From Typha latifolia (Eukaryota; Streptophyta; Magnoliopsida; Poales; Typhaceae): a DNA stretch of 64,000 nt. Each line of letters starts with the position of its first letter. Position 1 is the stretch's first letter. Location of the stretch: NCBI GenBank assembly GCA_019914945.1, contig CM034100.1, positions 2,431,209 through 2,495,208 of the forward strand, in the 5' to 3' direction. Shown in pieces: positions 48,400 through 58,809 of this stretch. The notes under the pieces are model-generated. The model did no database searches. It had not been told where the DNA came from and worked only from the letters and a program-made list of their open reading frames with translations. Made by a program: the position numbers and the translations under genes.

Positions 48400-51300
48400 T
48401 CAGGGACACGCCCACACGAAATAGTTACAGACGGCTCGCCTAGCAGCTGTCCAATTGCCACACCCAAAGAAGCATCTGCCTTGGGTAGGCCCAGGCTTGC
48501 GAACCACGCAGCGGCTGCTCAGCACCCCACAGAAGCAGTACATGTGGCTCTCCTTTCCTGTGGGATCCATAAATGGATGAAATTGGACAGGAGGCCCATT
48601 CTGCTTCTGTGGCTGCTGGTTGGGGTCCAAAGAAAAGTCAGGTGGTGATTGATACGTTACTGGACAGTTGGTGGATTGACTCATCAATGAATTGGTGATG
48701 ACAAATTTGACACCCCGATGCATCAGGAGAACAAGGAGTCGGGCAGTGTTGCGGGCGTCGTCAAGGCCACAGTGGGGACGACCCTCCCATACCAGACCAG
48801 CCTGCTGAACTGCATCTTTAAGACCGCACCTGATGCTGAACGCCTTCTGGAAAGGGACCTTTAAGTTGATCCATCTGCTCACCATTGAGAAGAAAAATTA
48901 GCATAACCAGATGTTCTTTAAATAGGACAGCTAACAGATGCTTAAGTGAGAAATGATCCAGTCTTGCGGTGAACTTAGATAGGAAATGAAGCTGCTGGCC
49001 AAGAAAGTCCAAGGTCAACTGCTCATCTAACAGCAATAATTATTGCAACATAGGAAGGTTGAATCAATTGAACCTGAACACTATGAAGCAGCAAATTGAC
49101 CTCCCTTCTGGAGAATTATGCCATTATAGCACTATTATCTGAGATAAGCCAGAGATGGACCAAATTAAGGGGCTGGATATCATATGATCACATTCAGATG
49201 TAGGATCTAACCAGACAAATTACAGAAGAGACTCTCTACATGCAACATGTAAAGAACAACACCTAACTGGTGACAGCCACAAATAGATTTCATGGCACAC
49301 TAACACCAAACGAAGATAGAAAAGAAAAAAGAACACTTGCCTATTAAAGTAGGGAGGTTTTCTAATCCTTTTGATTCTGCATTCTGAGTCCAACATTGTA
49401 CGACAATCCCAATCACCCCATGTAACCACAGCAAAATTTGTGTGTTTTATTCCTTTGTCTTCCAACCACTTATCATGCATAAGAAGAGCTTCACTTAGAG
49501 GGACGCCTCTGTTAACCTGGAAGTACATGAAATAATATGTAAATGCTTTCCTGACTGTAAATGCTTTCCTGTCGTCAGTATGCTACAAAAGACTACTACA
49601 GAAAGAGGAAAAAAAAATTGAAATCCCATTTTCTTCGTAGCATGGACACTGACAAGATTGCAATTAGACTCGAACTAATATGTGCCAAATATGCAATAGC
49701 GAAGGACTGCAAACTAACTAATTAGCATTAAATCATAAACAACAACTAATCGATTATATCTGCCAAGAATAAGCAGAAAGGAAGTGAGAACAGCATAAAC
49801 AAAAGAATAATAAGCAAAAGAAGAGTACTTTACAAGTTGACACAGGGCTTTGTCAAAATAAATAGCATTCCTCAAACAAAACTGAAGCTAGTAACAGTAG
49901 ACTGTTTTGAATTTGTTGATAAGCATTGATGACAAAAGCAACCTAAGTTTTAGCCCCATATATTTGGGTCTATTATGTGGATTTTTTCCTCCATCTATGA
50001 TTAGTGCAGGATTCTGTGTTATCGTGTCCTCTTACTACCTCCCCACAGGTTTATTAATAGATCAGAACCGACCCAGATACAAAACACAGAACTAATCCAG
50101 TCAACAAAAGCCCCAAAGCAACTTTAAAGAACAGAACATTAAGAAAAACAACTGAAATGTACTAAAGAAGTGTACCAGAAAAAAACAACAATCAAATACT
50201 AAATAAGTGGAAGATAAAGCCCAATAAGAGACCATATAAATTACAATATAATTGGCCTCATTACAATTATCCTTTGGATCTATGATAAAATCCTCTATAG
50301 AATATTTACTCTCAAGAAAAGAAAAAAACCACAGTTTTAACTCTTACTCATTAATCCCAACTTCTATCTTCACTTTGATGACCACTTCCAAAAAATTGCA
50401 TTGCCATGAATGCAAGTCTAATCTACTAAAGCATAAGTTCTGACTTAAATAAAAATCCTTCTAGATTCATCATATAAAATTCCATCACATAGAGTGGTGA
50501 TTCATACAGCTCCTTATCGTCAAGTTTATTACATCAAGTGCTTGTAAATAAGTGAAACAATAAAGCAAAACAACATCCTAACTTAAATACTGCATAATCG
50601 TGGTTTGAAAGGTTTATATTAAGACTTGTCTTGCACCATCACTGAGGTGATAAAGCAACAAGAAACATCATAATGCTACTTATCCTTCAACACAAAGAAA
50701 ATACGATATACTGCAGGATACTTGACAAAAAGAAGAAAAAAAAATGCACATTATTGCATAATATATTATCATCATCCAAAAGAGACGAGGTGCCACAACA
50801 AAACCTAAAGAGTTATTAGCTCGTGCAACATTCTTACCTTTCTCTAAAACTGGCAGTGCAGTAGTGCATATAGCATATGTATATATCTAGGTTCAACCAT
50901 CCAAACTTTTATTAGAACTTAACTTACAAACCCTTCAATAGTTCTATTTGGTCTTTTCCTTGATCTCTTGCTGGCATGCAACCAAGCGCAACAGCCCCAT
51001 CCCTATTTTGTGGTTATGCTACATAAACAAGCCTTAGAAGGTATATTGTTTTACATTCCTACATGACTATGTATCCATTATTTCTAGCAGGAATTTCACT
51101 GTTGAAGGAATTGGGATGAGCTGGTCGATGCTTTGAAACTCACTTGCAAGTACAGGAGTACCAGACATTTGTTGGCATGCCCTTATATAGAGTATGTTGA
51201 AAGTGCAAGCGTCCTCAATATCAGCATAACATGATTTGCATGCGCAGGCATACTAAAACAGAACAACTGTGTTATCTTTGTTTCACTATGGCCATCAAAC

Positions 51301-54300
51301 ACTTATACATGTTTTATAATGAAACCTACTTATATAACCGAAACAATTTAATTTTGGAAGCATGGATGCTATCATTTTCTAGGCATGTTCCTATCAAGTA
51401 CCACAATAAGCTCGATACTCTAGCGAAAAATGTCTTGTGGCTGCACAGAATACACCATAATTAGCAGCATTTGCCTTCTACAAACCATAAGGAACAACAA
51501 CTCTAATCTATCATGCCTTTAACCCATGAGTGTGGCCTGTGGGACTTAAATTGAGTTACAAGCATGATGGTTGTACCGGTCGGCATGTCCCGTGCCAGTA
51601 ATTGCACGGCACTTGGCACAGGGTGTGCCAGTAGCACACCCTCGTGCCGACCGGCACGAGTGCCGTGCCGGGATGACACAACTGTGTGCCGTTCGGCACA
51701 GCCCCGTGCTAGTCATTGTGCTATATGGAGGCATTTTTTTTCCTATTTTCATCAATCATTATCAAATCAACTGATCAATTGATCATTTAGAAGGCTTAAA
51801 TAAAATTGATGATAATGAGACTAGAGATGATAATGATGATGATAGTGATAGTAATTATGATAATACACCATAATTAGCAGTATTTGCCTTCTACGAACCA
51901 TAAGGAACAACTATACTCTAATCTATCATGCCTTTGACTCATGAGTGTGGCATGTGGGACTTAAATTGAGTTACAAGCATGGATGGCTGTGCCGGTCGGC
52001 ACGCCTCATGCCAGTAAATGCCAACCGGCACGAGTGGCGTGCCGAGATAGTACAATAGTGTGTCGTTCGGCACAGCCCCGTGCCAGTCATTGTGCTATGT
52101 GGGGAGGTTTTTTTTTTTTTTTCTATTTTCATCAGTCATTATCAAATCAACTGATCAATTGATCATTTAGAAGGCTTAAATAAAATTGATGATAACGAGA
52201 CTAGAGATGATAATTATGATGATGGTGATGGTGATGGTGATGGTGATGGTGATGGTGATGGTGATGGTGATGGTGATGGTGATGGTGATGGTGATGGTGA
52301 TGGTGATGGTGATGGTGATAGTGATAATAACGAGACTAAGTCTGGTGACGGTGATAATAGAGATAAGACATACGTTCCTATTACACAACCTTCTCAGAGA
52401 GGTATTCTTTTACAGAGGACTTGAGTCTTTAAATAGCTAGACATTAGGAGAGGTGCACTCACAAAATGATAAGTTCATCATAATTATCATCATATCAATC
52501 ACACCCACCAGAGCTAGAACACTATTATTATATTCTATATCTACAATCTGCATATGTTTATGGTGTGTCTGTGCATATGCCAGTGCCAGTGCCGTTTATT
52601 CCCGTGCATGTTCAATATTCATATCATATCATAGGAGAATTATAAAATTTCTATTTGTATAAAGATTAAGTGAGACATTATAATGAGCAATACTATCAGT
52701 GAATGAGTTTTGAAGAATATCGACAATATTTAATGCAACATTCTCATGTTATTCTTATGCTGACATATAAAGTATTTGATTCTCCTCATCATTTTACATT
52801 CAACTAGATATTAATTTTAATTATTAAACTATTATGGATTAATATTATGTGTTCAATTATATTATGGAGTGTTCAATCATCAATACTAGTTTTAATAAAT
52901 GTCTTCAATCATAGTATGTGTTGAATAATATTTATATTTAACTGTTGCTTTGTCTTTAATAGAATATGTCATTTACAAAAATAATCTAAAGATAAAATAT
53001 TATAATATAGGTTTTAAACAATACATATATTTAAACCAAAAACTAAAGATTGATATATCGAAGACCAAAAAATATCTTTAAAAATCCTAAAAAGTTTATT
53101 AAAAATATTTTAAATGCGTGTTTATGCGTGTGCCACTTGCATGAAGGGGTGTGCCACTGGCACGACGGGGCGTGCCGTGCCAATAGTGGCACGACCATCA
53201 TTGGTTACAAGTACATCTTTCCAGCAAGGATCTCAGAACTCCAAGCTTCTCGCCAACCCAAGCAAATTGAACAAAATAAATAAGAAAACTAAGATTAAAC
53301 CTCTAAATTTTAGACCAAGCACAAACCAAACCCAAAGGGGCCTGAGGCCATAACAGGTTAACAACAAAATTTTTGCATCTTTCTAGGTCTACAATGTTGA
53401 CCCAAAACTTATTCAGCTCGAACTTGACAAGATGGACATATAAAAGCTAATTTAACTTGCAGTCATGGACATTTGTCTCATAAAGCATTTAAACTAGATT
53501 ATAAGTTTAGTTCTATATGTCACTAGATTAAGCTAATATTGAGTGGAAATAAAGATCAAACCCAGAATTATTAAATGCAATAAAGATGAGAATATGCTAA
53601 GGTCCAAAATAGCAGCTTAATCCTATTAACCAGTGAGATAAATGGATGGTAAGAAATATTAATTACAAATGTAAAAAACATAAACTCAAAAAAGCAAGTA
53701 TAACAATTAATTTTTCTTGCAAACAATTAGATTGTTTAAAATGTTTGACACTATAAACTAGCATCAAACAAGAGCGCCAAGCTGCCAACAACCATCAAAA
53801 TGATTCCGACATGTGAAATACATAGGAAAAGGCACACCGAAGTGAAGCCAAAACTATCTAAAGGTAATCAATCGAAAAAAGTAAAACCTCATTCGCTCTA
53901 GGAATAACTTTTTTCTTATTCTGGAATATAACTCTTTATTCTAGAATAACAAATAAATATCACAATAACATCATAATAACATCATTCTAGAGTACAAATA
54001 CTATTCATCAAAATTACATCTAGTATCACACACTAAATCAATCACTAATTTGATCTTGATATCTTTCTCCTCAACCTACTTTATATCAAATCAAAGCATA
54101 TTCATGGTACTTTCATATTATAAAAAAACACATTTTTCCTATATTTTATTTCACTTTATATCACATCAAATATAATTATCTATTCTAGAGTATAAGTGAA
54201 CCCAAGTAAATATGAAAATAGTTATTCCTGAGATAAAAAAAACTTATTTTGGGAATAACAAAGAGGAATACATATTCTGAAATTTATATTATTCCTAAAA

Positions 54301-57300
54301 TAAACGAGACCTAAAAGAATAAGCCCTGATTGAAAATTTATTCAGCTTCATATAGAAAGGTGAAGTGACTAAAATAAGTTAACACTAAAAAAATGGTGTC
54401 AGTTGTGTGACAACAAGGCACCATGGAAACAATCTCTCCAATAATGGTGCAAGGACTGCCTATATCATGCCCTCACCATACCACACATTTAAAGGAGCCT
54501 CATGCAGTGGCAAGCCCTTTACAAAACAAGATAGTGTTGAAGTTTGTGGATGGTTAGAAGCTAATTTTGGTATGATGGTACTAAAATTTGTGAAATATGT
54601 CGGCTGATTTGGAAAAACTATTCACAGATCTATGGGAAGCCAATTTTGTTTCATTTTTGGAAAAGTAAGTAGCCTTAATTTAATAATTTAAAGCACCAGT
54701 TTCTTTTCCTATAGAGAAATGAATCCACTAGACATGACAAATATCATTGTCCCTTAACCATTGAAGAGAATGTCAACTACCATGAGGTTGCAATCTTGTT
54801 AACAAAGGTCAATACGATAGAAGAGAAAACTTAAAAAGAAGCATGGAGATTATTCCATAGATGGATCTTTTATGAACTATGCTTGGGGGCAACATATTTT
54901 AAATTTTAATAATCAACATTCTTCTAAGGACCTATAAGTAGTGATGAGAGCCTCTGCAAGAGAGAATATTATTAACATACTGCTAAGAATGCAACAATGA
55001 CAAGGCTTTATATCCCCCCATAAACTGGGGCCAGCTACATGAATCCTTTGATGCAAGCTCTGATTTGGGCAGTTCCACTAAATTTCTGTACTCTTTAGGA
55101 CAAATAGACACAGCAAAGCTGGTTTGACACTTTTTCAGAGATATAAGTTACATTGTTGGTTTCATCATAGTCTGAATAATACTTGAAGGCTGTAGTATGC
55201 ATCCTTAAAGCTTATCTTTTAATGTTTCTCGCAAGAGAGGTCAAATTGAAACAAAATCCTGCATGAACTAATTCTAAGTTGCAATTTGTGAGAAAGTGTT
55301 CCTGCAGAAGCATTCTAATTTTCTATGAAGTTAAAGAAAGGTAATCATCATGTATTTTGGATCCTGTTTCACAATCAAGATAGCACCAAAATTTGGATTA
55401 TCTCATAACCTATAACTGGTGAGAACACTTAGCATGTTAAATTTAGCAGAATCCTGTTTTAGCCAGCCCATGCAATTGATCAGTGGCCAATGGGCAATGA
55501 ACTGAATATAGTGTGGTTTGGCAAGAGGTAATTCCATCAGCCCAATATCTTTAGAGTTAGTGAGACTACATTCTAACTCAAAATCAGGTTAAATTCCTAA
55601 AATTCATTTGCAGGAAAACCTGGTGCACAACTTAATAGTCAGTTTAAAAGGTGAAAATCACTATCTTACAAACATCTCTGTTGTTTCTCCTATTGAATCA
55701 AAATGCCAGAGTAAAAAATGTAGTGCTGAAAAGTAATTAGTTTGAAAAGGACAGTCATTACTAGAATGTGACAAACCTCAATACTTATTACTCCACATCA
55801 TATAGTAGACCAAATATGAAACTTGATAGGTATATCATAACAACCTGAATCTGCTGGATGCCAGTGAGTTCCTTGCAAAAGTCAGTCAGTGATTGATTGT
55901 AGACAGGACGCACATATGTTTGAAAAGAGGCTTCCAGTTGTCCAGTAGCGCTGTTAACTAAAACGGATGGAAATTCAATTATCTCTTGCGGATGTAGGTT
56001 CCTGTCCTTGTCACAGGTTGCTTCAAAGTCAATAACCACAAAATAGTGAAATTCTTGAAGTTGCACATCATAGGGATGACATTGAGAGAGCATCTTCAAT
56101 GGTACATATTGAGCTCTGTTGTCGATAGGAAAATTATAATCCCGATTCATTGGATAAAAATTGTTCTCAAAGGCATGTGGATAGCTTGGCCACAGCATTT
56201 GATTATCAGGATAAAAATAGGGCCATGGGAAAACTTCTTGGCGGTAGAAGGGCCTACTGTAGCCTTGATTTGGAGGTGCAGAAACCTCCGAGATCATTGA
56301 GTTGTCTGATTTGATAGTATCACCTGAATGGACAATTTTTTCATCTTTGCCCTCAGGAAATCCTTTAATGGCATTCCGACTTTCTTGGGAAATTAACTGA
56401 GAAGAATTTGTCTTGAGGCATCCTAGGGATGCCTCACGGTCTCCTTGCATTTTCTCTGCATCCAATAATATGATATAAGAAATGGCAAATCGAATGAAGA
56501 TCATGATACAAAATCTTCATTTGGGATATGTCAATTTAATATTCACACATACTACATCTTATAGAATGCATCATTGCATGCATTCTTAGCATTGCCATTA
56601 AATGACACCTTATAATGAAGAAATTATCAAAAAAGCATCTGTTCTCTAATCATGTAATAGAGCCAGTTCTTGGATTTGCCAAATCACCCTTAGCACTTGA
56701 TCTCATGGAAAATATATAGTAGACATGCAAGGGTGCTTCAGCTAGTTAAATGTTAAGAGCATGAAGGTACAGTTCACATCGATATAACTCCATCACAAAG
56801 ATTGCAAAAGTTACCAAATTGACATAAAATAGTATGACAAAGATATGCAATAAAGAAAATAAAACAGAAGAACATCAGCATATTCTGAGGATAATTTTTT
56901 TTCACCTCCTGAATTATCATCATTTTCTATAATCACCCTCTGAACTATCAAAAATACCTCACCTCATCTCTTCCATTAGGTTTATATTAATTATTTTCAC
57001 ATATAATAATCATATAGCAAAAATATAACATATTTATCTCTCATATGCACGTGCAACTCAAGGGAGAATTTTATGTTGACCAAAATGAAGAGACAATTTG
57101 GTCATTTCCTTGATTTCGTCTACGACGTTAAAAGGGTGAGATATTTTTGATAATTCATAAGAGTTCTTGTATACCAAAAATAGTTCAATACATCATTGTG
57201 GAAGATGGTGTAATTCAGAAGGTGAAAAGAAAATTATCTCTATAATTTATATATGAATCAAAGTAAACTCAGAAGGTCATATTGCATATGCTTGGAGAGT

Positions 57301-58809
57301 ATTTACAGACATGCATAGATATAACCCAAGAATTCAATAGCGGCGACTTTCTACTGCATTACAATTTACGTAAGGAAAAAAGAGGAAAAAAATTAACAGG
57401 ACCATAGAAAAAGCAGGTAAACTATGTTGAAAGCAAATGACATTTTGGCGGTTCAACCAAGCTGAACAAAGACAACCAGTACAATAAGGAAGTACCAGTG
57501 AAGGGGAAAAAATTGCAAGTTCCTATCACTATGTATAGGCCAACACATGTGCTCAAAGTTTATTGTTAATTGAGAAGATGAAAATTTGACAATTGAAAAA
57601 GGATAAAATTGAAACCAAGAGCAACTGCTCTTGTAGACAATCTCAAAGAGATGACCTCGTGCTTTCAGGAAATGACCTCACTGTCAACTGTAGAATTACT
57701 ATGTTATAGCACATTTCTCCATTCTGAGAGTAACAATAAGAGATCTGATCTCACTAGTAAAACATTTCATGAGATTAGAAGGAAGGAAACTGTACACAAC
57801 TACAAAATACTAGGTATGCAAGAAAAATAGAAATAGATATAGTCCAGATTCACATATAGTATTTCACTGTGTCCAAGTGTTTTCTCCAGTAGCATCCTGT
57901 CATTCTTCAACTTCATGAGTGATTTCATAGAATTGTCAAAATTGCAGTTTCCTTCGACCAAAGAGTTAAATTAATGAACTTCAGAATACAATTGAAGAAA
58001 AACATATTTCTCATCTGACAGTGATTCTGCCAGGCAACATTTTTACAATGCTGCTAATGATGACACATGGATCCAAATTCCAAATTCAAGCACATCAATG
58101 AGGGCACCTGGTTTTAACCATCTGCCAGGAGAATTTATAAACAAATAATGATCCCTAGTATCATCTTCTATATTGAAATATACCATGAGACACATTAATC
58201 TTACTCAGGGATTCACAATACGTATTTTCCTCAGCAACTAGGTTGTCTAATCATGTGTCAACGAGCACATTACACAAGGAACCACATTGTAGATTGAGAA
58301 GCATCCAGAATTACATGTTAATGAATCCCAAACTTTTGACAAGACTATCCATACTCCAAATTTCCTAATTTTTCACAAGAAGAATCAAATACTTTCAAAT
58401 CCACCACAAGAACATTATGTACAACTTGAACAATCATCCGCTGGCCAAAATTGTAGAGAAATCTAAGAAGAATCACAAAGGATGCGATACACGAACTTGA
58501 GTCCCGTCCTTCTAAAGGTTCCAAACACCCAGATAAACCATAAAAGAACAATCTCAATGATAAAACCCACTGAAATCTCTCACAGCAGTGCCTCCTAACA
58601 CTGATCCAGGACAAAAGTATCCCAATTCAAGAAACCAACTAAATCTAGTACTCGAACCACACAATTCTCACTTTCCACTCGCACAAATCCCGAGATCAAA
58701 CAATATTACCATCAAAAATACGATCTTTAACATAACCGATGCATAAAAAACCCCAAAGATCTAACATCAAACACACAAAAGCCTAACCTTTTCCTTCCTG
58801 GTCAATCAT
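48400..58809 (-). CDS. ERI2-like 3'-5' exoribonuclease (DEDDh) with GRF zinc finger
   Basis: This is a DEDDh-family exonuclease of the ERI1/ERI2 type, whose members trim 3' ends of small or structured RNAs. Four exons (58788-58809, 55845-56455, 49341-49516, 48400-48874, minus strand) join in frame to 427 aa. Residues 1 to about 140 are low in order. The exonuclease covers about 145-325, and the catalytic set is visible: D150 and E152 (VIDFEATC), D248 (WDC), H304 and D309 (HCGLDDA). A GRF-type zinc finger at 381-427 (CFCG...C...[10 protein letters not shown]) probably binds nucleic acid. The intron 48875-49340 uses a GC donor (AG|GCAAGT). Intron 49517-55844 is 6.3 kb with two mobile elements. 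The first coding exon is just 22 bases. The in vivo substrate is unknown to me. Confidence 0.92.
51451..52320. repeat. Tandem duplication, about 413-bp unit, spanning a transposon edge
   Basis: TACACCATAATTAGCAG begins unit 1 at 51451 and unit 2 at 51864. Each unit holds about 105 bases of flanking DNA, the GTTACAAG target site, the left end of the hAT-like element and a GATGATAA-rich end. Unit 2 lacks about 45 bases of the GTGCC-rich part and has expanded into the hexamer repeat. Confidence 0.9.
51563..53203. mobile_element. Non-autonomous hAT-like element with GTGCC/GGCAC palindromes
   Basis: GTTACAAG occurs at 51555-51562 and at 53204-53211, an 8-bp direct repeat. The ends between them are inverted: CATGATGGTTGTACC on the left, CAATGATGGTCGTGCC on the complement of the right. 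An 8-bp duplication and ends beginning CA fit the hAT superfamily. Subterminal DNA is packed with GTGCC/GGCAC motifs, for example CTCGTGCCG-AC-CGGCACGAG at 51641-51660. There is no transposase. A second left end with its own GTTACAAG lies at 51970-51977 because of the tandem duplication. The hAT assignment is inference. Confidence 0.75.
52221..52319. repeat. (GATGGT)16-17 hexamer microsatellite
   Basis: About 99 bases of perfect GATGGT repeats. It gives Val-Met repeats on one strand and Thr-Ile repeats on the other, so the two opposing open frames here are repeat artefacts. It seems to have grown from the GATGATAA-type sequence seen unexpanded in unit 1 near 51810-51835. Confidence 0.95.
53887..54311. 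mobile_element. AT-rich MITE, family A copy 1
   Basis: This 425-bp AT-rich element has inverted ends. The left reads CTCATTCGCTCTAGGAATAA, and the right, on the complement, CTCGTTTATTTTAGGAATAA. TAAAA flanks both sides (53882-53886 and 54312-54316), a possible target duplication, though a shorter TAA cannot be excluded. It shares its whole length, with many changes, with the element at about 62545-62930. It is non-coding. The superfamily is uncertain. Confidence 0.7.
56456..58787 (-). other. Intron 1 of the exonuclease gene
   Basis: This 2.3-kb AT-rich intron lies behind a 22-base coding exon. It holds a MITE at 56890-57238 and otherwise no recognised gene. Confidence 0.75.
56890..57238. mobile_element. 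MITE with long inverted ends in exonuclease intron 1
   Basis: The left end reads GATAATTTTTTTTCACCTCC and continues TGAATTATCATC. The complement of the right end reads GATAATTTTCTTTTCACCTT and continues CTGAATTACACCATC. Similarity of the two arms extends inward to ATCAAAAATAYCTCACC on both sides. The centre carries TTGACCAAAAT / ATTTGGTCA, also inverted. It is about 350 bp and non-coding. No clear target duplication was seen. Confidence 0.7.

Larger units (their letters stand above)
49517..55844 (-). other. 6.3-kb intron of the exonuclease gene, host to mobile DNA
   Basis: It contains the hAT-like element (51563-53203), a tandem duplication with a hexamer repeat, and an AT-rich MITE (53887-54311). 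The rest is AT-rich without recognised coding exons. The exons on either side join in frame at a point that fits the family ([17 protein letters not shown]). Confidence 0.85.

Noticed and set aside
52221..52319. CRISPR-like array
   Set aside because: The units are identical hexamers without spacers in a plant nuclear intron.
52176..52440. Val-Met and Thr-Ile repeat proteins on opposite strands
   Set aside because: Both are translations of the GATGGT microsatellite, with no start context or flanking exons.
54407..54607. 66-codon frame in the 6.3-kb exonuclease intron
   Set aside because: No recognised domain and no need for an extra exon, since flanking exons join in frame at a family-consistent point.
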